Shown piece by piece: positions 17,678 through 29,149 of a stretch of DNA of 64,000 nt; position 1 is the stretch's first letter, and each line of letters begins with the position of its first letter. This DNA comes from Micromonospora acroterricola. GTDB lineage: Bacteria; Actinomycetota; Actinomycetes; Mycobacteriales; Micromonosporaceae. The stretch is taken from NCBI RefSeq assembly GCF_003172955.1, contig NZ_QGKR01000226.1, positions 62,001 to 126,000 of the forward strand, written 5' to 3'. The notes below the pieces were generated by a model. It saw nothing but the letters and a program-made list of their open reading frames with translations, was not told where the DNA came from and ran no database searches. The translations under genes and the position numbers were made by a program.

Positions 17678-18595
17678 ATGAAGGCGATCGTGGTGACGGA
17701 CGAGGCTGCGGGAACGGCCGGAATGACGCTGATGGAGCGGCCTGAGCCGGAACCGGCCCTCAACGACGTCGTCGTTCAGGTTCATGCGTCGGGCTTCGTC
17801 CCGACCGAGTTGGCGTGGCCCTCGACCTGGACCGATCGCCTCGGCCGTGACCGGACGCCGTCGATCCCTGGGCACGAGTTGGCCGGAGTGGTCAGCGCTC
17901 TGGGGTATGGCACGACGGGGCTGTCGGTGGGGCAGCGGGTGTTCGGCCTCACGGATTGGACCCGCGACGGCACCCTGGCGGAGTATGTGGCCGTCGAGGC
18001 GCGCAACCTTGCGCCGCTGCCCGGCGACGTCGACTTCGCGGTGGGCGCGAGCCTGCCGATCTCTGGCCTGACCGCCTGGCAGGGACTGTTCGACCACGGC
18101 CGCCTTCGGACGGGGCAGAGCGTCCTCGTGCACGGCGCGGCCGGCGCAGTGGGGTCGATGGTGACGCAGCTCGCACGTGAGTTCGGCGCCTACGTCATCG
18201 GCACCGGACGCGCTGCCGACCGTCAGGCCGCGCTCGACTTCGGCGCACACGAGTTCGTCGACCTCGGCAGCGAGGCCCTGGAAGACGTCGGCGGAGTCGA
18301 TCTGGTTTTCGACGTCATCGGCGGTGACATCGGGAAGCGGTCGGCAGGCCTGATTCGAGCCGGAGGAACACTGGTTTCCGTTGTCGGGCCGTCCGAGGCG
18401 CGGCCCGCGGACGGCCTGGCGATAGATTTCGTCGTGATGCCTGATCGCATCCAACTGGGTGAAATCGTACAGAGGGTGCGGGACGGGCGACTGCGGACGA
18501 ACATCGGCAACGTCGCAGACCTCGACGACGCCGTCGCCGCTCTCAACCCAACCAAGCGGATCACCGGAAAGACGATCATCCGCGCCCGCTCCTGA
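17678..18595 (+). CDS. NADP-dependent quinone-oxidoreductase-like MDR protein
   Basis: 305 residues, the short zinc-independent MDR type. The N-terminal GroES-like domain ends around TPSIPGHELAGVVSALGYG; the nucleotide-binding domain carries VLVHGAAGAVGSMVTQLARE (residues about 145-165), the Rossmann GxGxxG-like AAGAVG motif. No structural-zinc Cys cluster is visible. The ATG at 17678 is preceded by AAGGAGGT at ideal spacing; longer in-frame readings lack a site. It may reduce quinones or enones in stress defence. It ends just before a bidirectional terminator. Confidence 0.88.
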   Translation: MKAIVVTDEAAGTAGMTLMERPEPEPALNDVVVQVHASGFVPTELAWPSTWTDRLGRDRTPSIPGHELAGVVSALGYGTTGLSVGQRVFGLTDWTRDGTLAEYVAVEARNLAPLPGDVDFAVGASLPISGLTAWQGLFDHGRLRTGQSVLVHGAAGAVGSMVTQLAREFGAYVIGTGRAADRQAALDFGAHEFVDLGSEALEDVGGVDLVFDVIGGDIGKRSAGLIRAGGTLVSVVGPSEARPADGLAIDFVVMPDRIQLGEIVQRVRDGRLRTNIGNVADLDDAVAALNPTKRITGKTIIRARS

Positions 18596-18653
18596 GGATT
18601 CGGGGGCAGCCACCAGGCGCGTGAGTACGGTCTGAAACCACAAACTCGACAGC

Positions 18654-18702
18654 AGTGGTCAGAGCCTCCACGGCGAAACTTTCCGTGGAGGCTCTGACCA
18701 CT
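18654..18702. terminator. Bidirectional terminator with a perfect 20-bp stem
   Basis: Perfect inverted repeat: arms 18654-18673 and 18683-18702 around a 9-base loop (cgaaacttt). It sits between the convergent MDR and protease genes, 58 bases after one stop and 23 bases from the other, so it should end transcripts from both sides. Confidence 0.9.
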
Positions 18703-18725
18703 TGTTGGCGAATCGGTTGGCTAAG

Positions 18726-21700
18726 TCAGAGGCGCGGGTCCTGCTGGACCTTCAGGGCGTTGAGGATCGGGTCGCTCTCGCCGATCTCGCGGCGAAGCTC
18801 GACCTTCAGATCGCCACCGGTGTGCTCGACGGTGACCGTGTTCACGTCCGCGGTCAGCGCACCCACCTTCGCCTGCACGTCGTGGTCGTGGAGCACGGCT
18901 TTGCCGTCGACCAGCACATCGAAGGCACGCTTGCCGACCTTGACCTTCTCGATCTCGGCGAAGTCGAGGCCGATCCGGTACGTCCCGGCGGGGGCGTTCT
19001 TGAACACGTAGCTGAACGTCTCGCCGGTCCGCTGGGTGCGGAACAGCGCGTCGTCCTCGGTGCCGGCGATGTCGGCCTTGGTGGCACGCGCCTTGCCGCC
19101 GACGTAGCCCCACGGCCGCGAGCCGACCTCCTGGTCGGGCGACCAGACGAAGCCGTCGGTACCGACGTGCCCGGACCCGCCGACGTCGACGCCCTTCCAG
19201 TAGGCCGAGGTCGCCAGGCGGACCGGCTTGAGCTGGGCCTCGCCCTTGCCGGCGTTCGACGCCACGAGCACGTCCCCGACGAGCACGCCGGGCTCGACGT
19301 CGGCGTTGTCGGCCGTCGCCGTGACCGTGGTGGACTCGCCGCCCGCGAGCGTGACCGTGCCGGTTGCGGCCGCGCCCGTGAGGGTCAGCCACGGAAGGTC
19401 GGCGGCCTCGTGCCCACCGTCGCTGGTGCGCTTCTGCTCGCTGATCCGCACCTCGAGCGGCGCGGAGCCGGTGTTGGTCACCGTCATGTCGCCCGTCGCC
19501 TTCTGGTCCGGGCCGACGAGCCAGTCGAGGTCGCCTCCGGTGACGGTGGCGACGCCCGTGGTCAACGCCGTGTCGACCACCTCGGCCTGATCCTTCTTGG
19601 CGATGGTCACGGGGTGGCTGGCGGTGACGTAGTTCGGCGCCTCGACCTGCACGGTGTTCTCGCCGACCAGCGCCTGAGCCTTCCACCGGCCCTTGGCGTC
19701 GGCGGTGATGACCCGCTCACCGTTCGGCCCCTTGAGCGTGACGATCGCGCCCTCGATCGGCTTGCCGTCGTTCTTGTCGGTGACCGTGCCCTCGATCGTT
19801 CCCGCGGCCGGGAGCGTGTACTCCAGCGCCAGGCCGGCCTTCAGGACGGGCTGGTCGAAGGAGTACTGGCTCGCGGGGTTGCGCGTGAGGCTCTCCACGC
19901 CGACGGTCGCCGACGACCCTCGGGTGAGCGGGTTGTCGCCGCCGACGCCGTCGCCGTACCCGATCTGGATACGTCCGTCAGCGATCAGGGTGACCGAGAA
20001 GCTCACGCGAGCCGTCCGGTCGTTGTAGAAGGCGGCGTTGCGCCACTCGATGACCTCAGCGGCCAGGCCGTCCACCTCGGTGGTGCCGAAGTAGATGCCC
20101 GCCTCGTCGTCGACGACCAGGTCGTCCCAGAGCGGATAGATCGCGTCGAACGCGTATGGCGACGGCAGCTCCGTGTTGTTCCCCACGGCGCTGGCCTGGT
20201 CGAAGATCAGCTGGCCGTTCGTCGTCACGCACACGCCGTCCCAGGCCGTGTCGTAGAACGGGAACAGGAAGCTGGAGTCGAACCACAGCACGCCGCAGAC
20301 GTCATCGCCGTGCCACCCGGACTCCTCCGTGCCCTGGCGGTAGAGCCCGTCGGTCACCTTCATCGAGTACGAGCGACCGGCGGGGGCCACCGGCACGGGG
20401 CCCGGCTCCGGCTGCTCGGGCTGGGGCTCCGGCTCCGCGGTGTCTGCGCGTGGGTCGAGCGTCACCCGCAGCGCGGCAATGGTCGGGGCCTGTAGGCCCT
20501 TCGAGCCCCGCAGCTCCACGGTCAGCGGACCGCCCTCGTGCTTCACGACGGCGGTGCGCCAGTCGGCGGCGTTCGGCCCCACGGCCGCGGCCGCGTCGTA
20601 CGCGTAGTCCGTCAGCGTGCCGTCCACGAGGACGTCGAACACCCGCTTGCCCTTGGCCACCTTCTCGATCTCGGCGAACCCGAAGTCGATCGTGTAGGTG
20701 CCCTTGGGCGCGTCGGGGAAGCGGTAGAACAGCTCCTTCTGCGGCGTGGTGCGCTGCGACTGGAACAGGGCGTCGTCCGTCGTGCCTGCGATCCCGGCCT
20801 TCGTGGAGGCGACCTTCGTCTTCCCCTCGTAGCCCCACTTTCCGTTGCCGGCGGCCTGGTCGGCGGACCAGGTGTAGCCGGAGCCGTCGGTGAACGAAGG
20901 GCCGCCGGTGTTGACGCCGACCTGGTACTTCGTGGTGGTGAGCGTCACGGGGACGTAGGTCTTGGATTGGCGTCCGGAGTCGGACCGGACCACGATGTTC
21001 GCGCCGACGACTCCTGGCTTGGCGTCCTTCGAGGAGATCGAGACCTTGACGGTCGTCGACTCGCCCGGGGCAAGGGTGCCGCCGGTCGAGGAGAGCGACA
21101 GCCACGGCAGGTCGGTGAGCAGGTCGTCCTCGACGTCGACCAGCACGACGTCATCGGCGACCTGGTCCGCCGCCCACAGCGCCCCGGTCGAGTCGGTTTC
21201 GAGGCCGCCGCCCTGGGTCGCCTTCTGGCCCGGGAACCACCACGCGTTGACCAGCGAGCAGTCGGCGGGGTCGACCTGCAGCAGGCGGGTGGGCCTGTTC
21301 GAGGTGAGGTCGGTGTACCAGACGGTGTTGGACGCCTGGTTGTAGGCCAGGCCCATGACCTCGGGCAGCGGCGGCGCGCAGAACGACAGCAGTGCACCCG
21401 TGCGACGTCCCGGCGACGGTTCCGATCATGCCGTTCGCCCGGCCACCGACGTAGAACACGTCCTCCGTCGGGTTGTAGGCGAGTCCGGTCAGCTGCAACG
21501 TGGACCAGTCACCCTTGATCTGCCGGGTCTCCTTCCCGGTTTTCCGGTCGAAGCAGTGGATGTAGCTGGCCGGGCTGTCCTCCATCTGGCACATGTCACC
21601 GGTCTTGGTGTCGAGCGCCATGTCGAACGCCCGGTACGTGGGGTTCCACGACGCGTCGAAGACCTTCCCGGTCGGCTTGCCCGTCACCGTGTAGGCGGTG

Positions 21701-24700
21701 TTGGTCCGCGCGTTGTAGTCGTGGACCCAGACGTCGCCGTCGAACCCGATGCCGGTGGGCTCCTTTTCCGCGATCGTGCCCGGGATGGGGATCCGGGTGA
21801 TGACATCCCCGCCGGAGGTCGGGCCGACCTTGCCGGCCGCCTGTGCTTCCGCCTTGGTCGCCGTCGCAGCCTTGCCGTCGGCGTTCGACGGCTTCATGCC
21901 GCTCGCACCGGCCTTCCACGCGGTGAGGTCGATCGTGCTGTTCGCACCCTTCCCGGTGCGCGCGGTGGCGCCGGCGGCGTCAAGGTCGGGGTGGCGCGCG
22001 GCCTCGCCCAGGTTGTACGTGAGTGGGGCGGAACCGTTGTTGGTCAGCGTCAGCGAGCCCACGCCGTTCTGGTCGGTACCCAACAGCGCGTCGAGGCCGT
22101 CGGCCTTCAGGCCGGCGACACCCGTGGTCAGACGCGCGTCGATCTTGGCATTCGCGTAGAGCTTGTCGAGGGAGAAGGGGTATGCCGCGGTCGTGTAGTT
22201 CGGCGCGTCGACCGTCATGGTGTAGTCGCCGACCGGAAGCTGGCGATGCACGATGCCCGTTCCGTTGGTCGTGACGGTCTCGACGAGCCCATCCTTGTTC
22301 GTGAACGAGACCTTAGCCCCGGCCACCGGCAGCCCGTCGTTCTTGTCGACGACGGTCGCGTCGAGGTACCCGAAGTCAGGCATGTCGTAGGTGACGATCA
22401 TTCCGTCGCGCAGCACCGGGGCGCTGTCGGAGAACCGGATGCCGTCGACGCCGGCCCAGCCCTGGATGCCGCTGATGGCGTGCGCGCCGGCGGTCACCGG
22501 GTCGTCGGTCCCGATGCCGTCGCCGTACCCGAAGATCACGGTGCCCGAGCGGGTGAGCGTGGCCGAATAGCTGACCGGCTCCGTGTACTCCGACCGGGTC
22601 GGATAGGCCCAGAGCTTGGCGTTGCGGAACTCGACGACGAACGCGTCCTCGCCGTTGACCTTGGTGGCTGCCGTGAAGACGCCCCCGCCGGGGGCGAACT
22701 CGACGGGGGTCTGGACGTAGAACGGGAAGATGCCCGCACCGCCGCTGCCGGGTCCGGTGCCCTCGTCCGGGGTGATCACGCCGCGCAGGCTGATACCGAG
22801 GGTGTCGTGGCTGCCGTTGTAGAGCGCGACCGGGAACGGCAGCTTCACCGTCGCCCACACGCCGCTCGGGAACGCGACCGGGTCGGCGCCTCGCAGGTAC
22901 TCGCCGTCGGAGACGGCGCAGCTGTAGCCGCCCTTGTCGACGACGAGCCCGACCGGGATCTCGCGCGACTCGTTCTGCGCGCCGACGGTCAGCGGGACCG
23001 TCGTGGGCGAGAAACAGGCGTTGGGCTTGACGGTCAGCGTGTACCCGCCCTCGGGGACAGCGCTGATCGTGAACGCACCGTCGGCATCCGTGCGTACCGG
23101 CTTCAGCGGCGTGTCCTTGACGGAGACGTCGGCGTTCGGGACGGGCCGTTTCTTGTCGTCGACGACCCTGCCGCTGATGTCGTGCTTCGCGGCGGCCGTG
23201 AGCGGCAGCTTGACGGAGGTGTCCTGGCCGAGGGAGATCGTGACGTTGGTGGTCGCGGTCAGGTAACCGAAGACCTTGGTGCTGAGCTGGTAGTCGCCGA
23301 CCGGGAGGTTCGTGGTGAACCGGCCGTCCTTGTCGGTTCCGATCGACCGGCTGAACGGACCGCTGATCGTCACCTCGGCGGCGGGGACCGGGGCGCCGTT
23401 GGCGGTGACGACACCGGTGAGGGTGCCGCCCTTGCGGGGCGCGAGCTCGAGCAGGCGGACGAGGTCGAGCCGGCCCTCGCCGTACTTGTTGTTGACCTCG
23501 GCGGTGCCGCCGCACTCGGTGTCGTCGACGTCGACGGCCGACTCGCCGAGCAGGCGGCGGGTCTCCTCGACCTGCCCGACGAGGGTCGGGTCGTAGCTCC
23601 ACAGCGCCGCGACGGCGCCGGCGACGTGGGGGGCCGCCATCGAGGTGCCGGACATCTCGGTGTAGCTGTTGCCCGGGTAGGACGACCGGACGGCGACGCC
23701 CGGAGCGGAGACCTCGGGCTTGATCCGGCCACCTTCACCCTCGCCCTTGCGCGAGAACGACGCGAGCGTGCCGTCCGACCCGTAGGCGCCGACGGAGTAG
23801 GCACTCTCGGCGGAGCCGGGCGAGGAGACGGTGTCGCAGGCCGCGTACGGCGTGGTGTTGCCCGATGACCAGACGCTGAAGATGCCCGCGGCGCTCCAGG
23901 CCTCGTCGATGGCCCGGAAGAAGTCGTCGAAGCTGTGCTCGACGGTTTGGCCCCACGAGTTGTTGATGACGTGGGGGCGCTTGGACGGGTCAGGGCTGTT
24001 CCCGTGGACGTCGGTCGGGGCGAGCAGCCACCAGCCGGACTGGAGCAGCGACTCGACGCCGGTGCTGTCGCAGCAGCCGTTCGTCGCGATCCACTGCGCG
24101 TCCGGGGCGACGCCGACGTGGTTGGTGCCGTCGTCGCCGACCATGGTGCCCATGGTGTGCGTGCCGTGTCCGTTGTCGTCGCACGGTGTGCCCGTGCACG
24201 TGCCCCGGGTGGCCATCCAGTTGTAGTTGTGGTCGATGGTGCCGTCGGGCTTCGTGCCGCGGTACTGATGCACCAGGGCGGGGTGGTCGAACTGGACGCC
24301 CGAGTCGAGGTTGGACACGGTGATGCCCGCACCGGTGGCGCCCATGGCCCACGCCTGGGGGGCGTGGATGGCGTCCAGACCCCACGAGACGGTGCCTGCC
24401 TCGGCGGCGGCCTTCGGGGCGGTGGGGCGGGCAGCCTGGTCAGCAGGGATCTTCTCGTCCACGGGCTCGACCAGCGCGACCTGCGGCGTCGCGTGGATCT
24501 CGGCGACCTGCGCCATTGAGGCCACGTCGAGGGCGAGCTTCTCGTTGCCCCCCTTGACGAGCACTGTGTTGGCGATCGGGTAGGAGGTGTACTTGACGCC
24601 TGCCCGGTCGAGTTCGGTGGAGACGGATGCCAGGGAGTCCTTCGCCGCCGCGGTCAGCGCGTCGTAGACGAACTGACCACGAGCGGTCCAGTCGGCGATC

Positions 24701-24906
24701 TTCTTCGCCGGCCCGAGGTCGGCAGCGGTCTCGAACGTGATCCAGAAGTCGGAAGCCGGAGAGGTGCGGAAGCGGTCCTTCAGGCTTAAGGCGATCTTGT
24801 TGGCGGCGGGGCCGGGATCCGGCTCAGCGGCAGACGCCGGTGGAGCCTGGATCATGCTCAGGCCGACCGCTGCGGCGAGCGAAGCCGCGAGGGCTTTGAG
24901 TCTCAT
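18726..24906 (-). pseudogene. Giant modular S8 (subtilisin-like) serine peptidase, interrupted by one frameshift
   Basis: About 2,060 codons in two frames that join near 21398-21401, where one extra or missing G in a GGG run would restore the reading (GTVAGTSH then ALLSFCAPPLPEVMG). Part one has a Sec signal (MRLKALAASLAAAVGLSM, cut near ASA), an I9-like propeptide and a subtilase domain with Asp201 (SNLDSGV), His247 (GHGTH) and Ser422 (GTSMAAPHVAG). It continues with carboxypeptidase-regulatory-like Ig repeats (LTGVVTANGAPVPAAEVTI, GRVVDDKKRPVPNADVSV). Part two carries two malectin-like modules (about 20,800-20,450 and 19,150-18,730) and another regulatory-like repeat. It is probably cell-wall-associated or secreted. 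GAAGG lies before the ATG. If the frameshift is real, the protein loses both malectin domains but keeps the protease. Confidence 0.8.
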
Positions 24907-25153
24907 GAGAGTCCTTCGACCTACAGGGGTTGGTAGGGGTCGTGGTTTTTGTGGTCGTCGGCACCGTCAACGTCACGGGCGTCGGGGGCGCCGACGTCCG
25001 GCTCGCGGGGCAGCTCGGATGGTGGCGGGTGCTCGACGGCGTCGTCGTCACCCGCGACAGGTCGCTCAGGCATGCATTGCCCAACGGCTATGAATCATCC
25101 AGTCATGCTCGGCGGGACGAGTGACCGTCGCTATCCAGCGGATACGTCAATTT

Positions 25154-28150
25154 TCACGACGCGTCGTGGAGGGAGTCCTCTTCTGCGAACACTCCGGCCT
25201 CCACTGCCTTGACCGCGAGCGCGGTCCGGGAGCTCACCTTCAGCTTGCGCATCGCCGCACGCAGCTGTTGATCCACTGTGGCCGGCGACTTGGCCAGGAT
25301 CCGGCTGATCTCCCGGTTCGTCTTGCCGGCGACGACCAGTTGGACCACGTCGAGCTCGCGAGGTGAGAGCTGGTCGCCGTACCCGCGTCGGCCGCCGCGC
25401 CACAGTCGCGGGACCTCGGCGCCGTGTTCACGAAGCCGCTGTGCGACACGGTCTGCATCGCCGCGGGCTCCAAGCCTGAACAGCTGCTCGTACTGTGCCG
25501 CCAGCAGCTTCCGGCCTCGTTCGATCTGGCCTTGCGCGATGAGCGCCTCGGCTTGACGCTCGCGGGCGAGCATGGCGTCGTAGGGGCGCGGCAACGCGCT
25601 CCAGGCGCGCGCCGCCCGATCGTATGCCGTCGCCGCGCGGGCGTGATCTCCGGCTGCCGCGAGCAGCAGGGCACGGCATACGGTGAGCGCGGCGCGAGGC
25701 GCAGGCGCCGTACGGCCACGCAGTCCTCTGGCGAACTGGTCGCCCAGGCGTGTCGCGGCCTTCAGATCGCCCGCGGCGAGGTGCGCCTCGATCCGGGCGG
25801 GGACGAGGTCCGTCGCCCAGACCCAGATGCCTTTTCTCCGGACGGTGTCGATCGGCTCGTTCGTGACCTGCAGCGCCCGGCCGCTGTTTCCGTCCGTCAG
25901 CCACAGTCTGGCCAGCGCAGCGGCGGCCTCCATCGTGTCGTCGGCTGCGCCGAGACGGGCAGACTCCTCGAGGACCAGCCGGAACTGCTCCTCCGCAGCG
26001 CGCCGCCGTCCGGCTGCGGCTGCCAGCCGGGCCGCGAGGCGAATGCTGCCGAGGTAGTGCGCCGGCCGGTCCCGGTCGGCATCGGCGAGTGCCGCGCTTC
26101 GCTCCGCGAGACCCTCCCACCGGCCGGTGAGCCACGCCAGGTTGGCCTGTTCGAGTCGGACGTTGTGGTGCAACCGGGACGCCTGCTCGGCCTCGGCAAG
26201 GCGCATGGCCACGGCGAGGTGTTCCTCCGCGTCGGCGTACCGACCCCAGATCAGGGCGCCGGTCCCGACATTTGCGTGGATGCGGGCCACGTCGAGACGC
26301 TCCGCCGAGGTCACGCCGTCGATGGGCAGGCCGGCGACGACGTCCCAGGCCTCCTCTTCGCCGAGCATGAGCAACGCCGCGGCTCGGTTGCCGGCCAGGT
26401 TCAGCCGGTCTGCGGGAGAATCGAATTCGGCGGTGAGCTCAGCGGCGCGATCCAGCCAACGCCGATGGGTCGACGCCGGCCACGGCCCCGCATAGGCCCA
26501 TCCAAGGTAGGTCATTGCCCGAGCCGCCTCGACCGGGTCATGGTCGAGGTTGGCCACCGCCTGCTCCAGCTCGCTGAGTGCGGCCTGCGCCTCACCCCCG
26601 GTGATCAGGAGCCGACCCAGGGGGTTGCGGATCTCGGCCTGCTGGCGGGCGGAGAGACCGGGGGTCTCCAGCACCGAGCGCAAGGTACGGATCACGCGGT
26701 GGTAGACCTCGTCGACCGGTTCACGACGGCCCAGTGCGGCAACTCCGGCGATGCGCGCGACCCGTGCCCTATCCACCGGCGGCAGCACGGCCCACGACAA
26801 CAGATCGACCAGCAAGTCGACCGCCTTGGTGTGGTCACCCGAGGCCATGGCCAGCTCGGCACCCTGCTCGGCGTACCGCGCCCAGGACTGCGTCTCGCCC
26901 GCCTCACGGAAGTGGTGGGCAAGGCGTGCGACAGGCGGCGGCTGGATGTCCTCCAAGGCCCGGCCGGCCAGCAGGTGGAAGTGCCTGCGGTCGGTCAACG
27001 GGATCGCTTCGTAGACAGCCGTGGCGGCCAGCACATGCCGGAATCGCCACTGGTCGCGGTCGTCTCCGTCCAGGACGCCAGCGTTGGCCGCCTCCGCGAC
27101 AGCGCCTCGACACGCAGCTGGTGACAGACCGGCGGTCACCGCGATCGTGGCCACCGATGACCGCTCAGCCAACGTCGCCGCGGCTCGCAACACCTGCTGC
27201 GCCGTCGGCGACAGACGGCCCACCCGCTCCCGGGTGGAGTCGCGCACCGTTGGCGGCACCTGTAGCTCGCGCAGCTTCAGCCGGACCCACTGTCCGTCGC
27301 GGAAGACGAGGTCGGCGCGGTCGCACATGAGGCGAACCGACTCCTCCAGCGCCAGAGGAACGCCACCGGTCCGCTCGTGCATGAACGTCGTGAACTCCTG
27401 CGATATCGGGTTGCCGTCCAGCATCGAGGACACCAGCGCAGCCGTGTCGTCGGGTCGCATCGGCGCAAGGGCGATCCTCAGCTGGGTCACGCCGGCAGGC
27501 AACCGGGACGTCAGCCGCAGCAACAGCGATCCGACGTCCACCTCCTCCGGCCGATAGGAGATCACGAGGCTCGGCCCGTCCGATTGCTGTCGGGAGGTGA
27601 CGAACAGCAGGAACTCCAAGGTCACCTCGTCGGCCCAGTGAGCGTCCTCGAGCACGAGAACGTCGACACGCAGAGCCCGCAGCAGCTCGTCCAGGGCGCG
27701 GAACAGGCGATGCGGTGCCGCCTTCGCATCGTCCAACGGCTGCAGTGCGGGCGGCAGGTCCGAGGACCATTCAGGGAACAGGGGCCGTAACGCACCCGCA
27801 AGCTCGGTGAGCCGCAATCGCGACACCGGGCGGTCGATCCCACGGAACGCGTCGACGATCGGCCCCAACGTCAGCGACTCGCGAAGCGGTGGGCACACCG
27901 AGACCAAGGCGGTGCGCTGGTCCGGCGCGGCCAACCACTCTCGCAGCAGTCGGCTCTTCCCGATCCCCGCCTCGCCCTCTACCAGCACGATCGCCGGTGG
28001 CCGGGCCAAGGCGCCCCGAAGCGCCGCCATCTCCCGATCACGACCCACGAAATGCGGCGTAGAAACCGTCGGTGAAGTCCCGTCGTCCTCGGGCGAGGGG
28101 TCGAGCATGCGTGATGATCTCGCTTTTCGATGCTCGGGCACAAGTACCAT
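25154..28150 (-). CDS. LAL-type LuxR regulator (AAA ATPase plus LuxR HTH)
   Basis: Nearly 1,000 residues. The ATPase part begins FVGRDREMAALRGAL and has Walker A GEAGIGKSR and Walker B VLVLEDAHWAD. A long TPR-like helical middle follows, and the C-terminus is a LuxR HTH (LSPRELDVVQLVVAGKTNRE, then ISRILAKSPATVDQQLRAAM). This is the large ATP-binding regulator (MalT-like) layout, usually an activator responding to an inducer. The start is uncertain: no good ribosome site is seen at 28150, 28108 or the in-frame 28234. It lies just upstream of the giant protease on the same strand with a 247-base spacer and probably activates it. Confidence 0.85.
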   Translation of the reverse strand: MVLVPEHRKARSSRMLDPSPEDDGTSPTVSTPHFVGRDREMAALRGALARPPAIVLVEGEAGIGKSRLLREWLAAPDQRTALVSVCPPLRESLTLGPIVDAFRGIDRPVSRLRLTELAGALRPLFPEWSSDLPPALQPLDDAKAAPHRLFRALDELLRALRVDVLVLEDAHWADEVTLEFLLFVTSRQQSDGPSLVISYRPEEVDVGSLLLRLTSRLPAGVTQLRIALAPMRPDDTAALVSSMLDGNPISQEFTTFMHERTGGVPLALEESVRLMCDRADLVFRDGQWVRLKLRELQVPPTVRDSTRERVGRLSPTAQQVLRAAATLAERSSVATIAVTAGLSPAACRGAVAEAANAGVLDGDDRDQWRFRHVLAATAVYEAIPLTDRRHFHLLAGRALEDIQPPPVARLAHHFREAGETQSWARYAEQGAELAMASGDHTKAVDLLVDLLSWAVLPPVDRARVARIAGVAALGRREPVDEVYHRVIRTLRSVLETPGLSARQQAEIRNPLGRLLITGGEAQAALSELEQAVANLDHDPVEAARAMTYLGWAYAGPWPASTHRRWLDRAAELTAEFDSPADRLNLAGNRAAALLMLGEEEAWDVVAGLPIDGVTSAERLDVARIHANVGTGALIWGRYADAEEHLAVAMRLAEAEQASRLHHNVRLEQANLAWLTGRWEGLAERSAALADADRDRPAHYLGSIRLAARLAAAAGRRRAAEEQFRLVLEESARLGAADDTMEAAAALARLWLTDGNSGRALQVTNEPIDTVRRKGIWVWATDLVPARIEAHLAAGDLKAATRLGDQFARGLRGRTAPAPRAALTVCRALLLAAAGDHARAATAYDRAARAWSALPRPYDAMLARERQAEALIAQGQIERGRKLLAAQYEQLFRLGARGDADRVAQRLREHGAEVPRLWRGGRRGYGDQLSPRELDVVQLVVAGKTNREISRILAKSPATVDQQLRAAMRKLKVSSRTALAVKAVEAGVFAEEDSLHDAS

Positions 28151-28527
28151 CGCGGCGACTCGCGTTGCGGGATCCTCATCGCAGGACGCCCGGCCCCGAT
28201 CGGCGAGGGGCCGGCAGTACGGGCAGCTGATCAAGGGCGGCCTGGATCGGCTGACTCAGCAGCTGACCTCCAGGTGGACGCGCGCCGCCAATGATCAGCC
28301 GGCAGCCGGCGGCGTAACCGGACAATGCCCTGGATCGCGGGCCGGACGAAGGGCAGCGGTCCGCCACTCGGTTCGTCCAACATCTGCGGTACGTCCTCAG
28401 CGGCGTGTTCGCCTGCCGCCCCGTACACGACGGCGGGGACCACTGGGGGCGGACACCTGGTGGGCGGTGGGATGACATCCGGGATCTGTGGGGAGCGGGC
28501 GGCCCGCGGTACGCGGACAATGGGGGA
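28151..28527. other. Divergent intergenic region before the LAL regulator
   Basis: About 375 bases. Minus-strand readings here contain protein-like stretches such as PAVVYGAAGEHAAEDVPQML but shift frame and have no supportable start, so I do not call a gene. Promoters for the LAL gene and the small repeat protein must lie here. Confidence 0.3.
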
Positions 28528-28797
28528 ATGAAGCGAGAGGTACGCCTGATGCGGTTGACCGGGACGCGCGCTAACGGCGCGGTGGCGACGGGCGCGGCGG
28601 CTACAGGCGCGCGGGCTGCCGGGGCGGCCTCGCTCGGCGCCCTCGCCGTGGGGGCGCTGGCCGTCGGGGCCGTCGCCGTCGGAGCGCTGGTCATCGGGCG
28701 GCTGACGATCCGCCGGGCGGTCGTGCGGGAGCTGCGCGTCGGCCGGTTGGAGATCGACGAGCTGGTGGTGCACAGCCGACCCACTGCTGAGGGATAG
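28528..28797 (+). CDS. Small Ala/Gly-rich pentapeptide-like repeat protein
   Basis: 89 residues. The middle (about 14-60) is a run of near-pentameric units of the type GA-x-A-x-G: ATGAAATGARAAGAA, then LGALAVGALAVGAVAVGAL, then VIGRLTIRR. It ends with RRAVVRELRVGRLEIDELVV, which resembles a beta-solenoid cap. A short basic N-terminus (MKREVRLMRLTGTRANG) precedes the repeats. Similar small proteins occur across actinomycetes with unknown function. A G-rich site (TGGGGGA) lies just before the ATG. Confidence 0.6.
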   Translation: MKREVRLMRLTGTRANGAVATGAAATGARAAGAASLGALAVGALAVGAVAVGALVIGRLTIRRAVVRELRVGRLEIDELVVHSRPTAEG

Positions 28798-29149
28798 CCC
28801 ACTCCGGCGGCGGGCGAGATCGTCGTTGGCGCTGCGCGGGGACGGCGCCGGTAGGCATGGCACCACGAACGTCGCGAGTTGCTCAGGGGCGCCGGCGAGG
28901 TCGGCGCCCTACGCACCCGAACCACAGTCGACCGCTGCCGCGGCGTTTTGGGCGTACTTTGCGGGGAATGATCGCGGTTGGTCGGTAGCAGGATCACCAT
29001 GTCCTGCGCGGGAACCCCGCGACTGGCGTAGCGGCGGCGGGCTGGTGCCGGTGGGCGTCGAGGCAGCGACGGTCGCACGTCGCTGGCCTCCCGCCTCACA
29101 TGGGGTCGATCTCACAGTCCTGGCGCTGCCTTCATTCCTTCTCAGGGTG
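28798..29149. other. Intergenic region without a supported gene
   Basis: About 350 bases before the MBL operator. Several open frames exist on both strands but none has a ribosome site or family similarity that I can support. Confidence 0.35.

Noticed and set aside
18702..20495. Long plus-strand open frame opposite the protease
   Set aside because: It is antisense to the malectin-like part of the protease, is Arg/Val/Gly-rich from codon bias and matches no family.
21355..23868. 837-codon plus-strand open frame opposite the protease
   Set aside because: Antisense shadow of the protease's coding strand; low-complexity composition and no recognisable motif.
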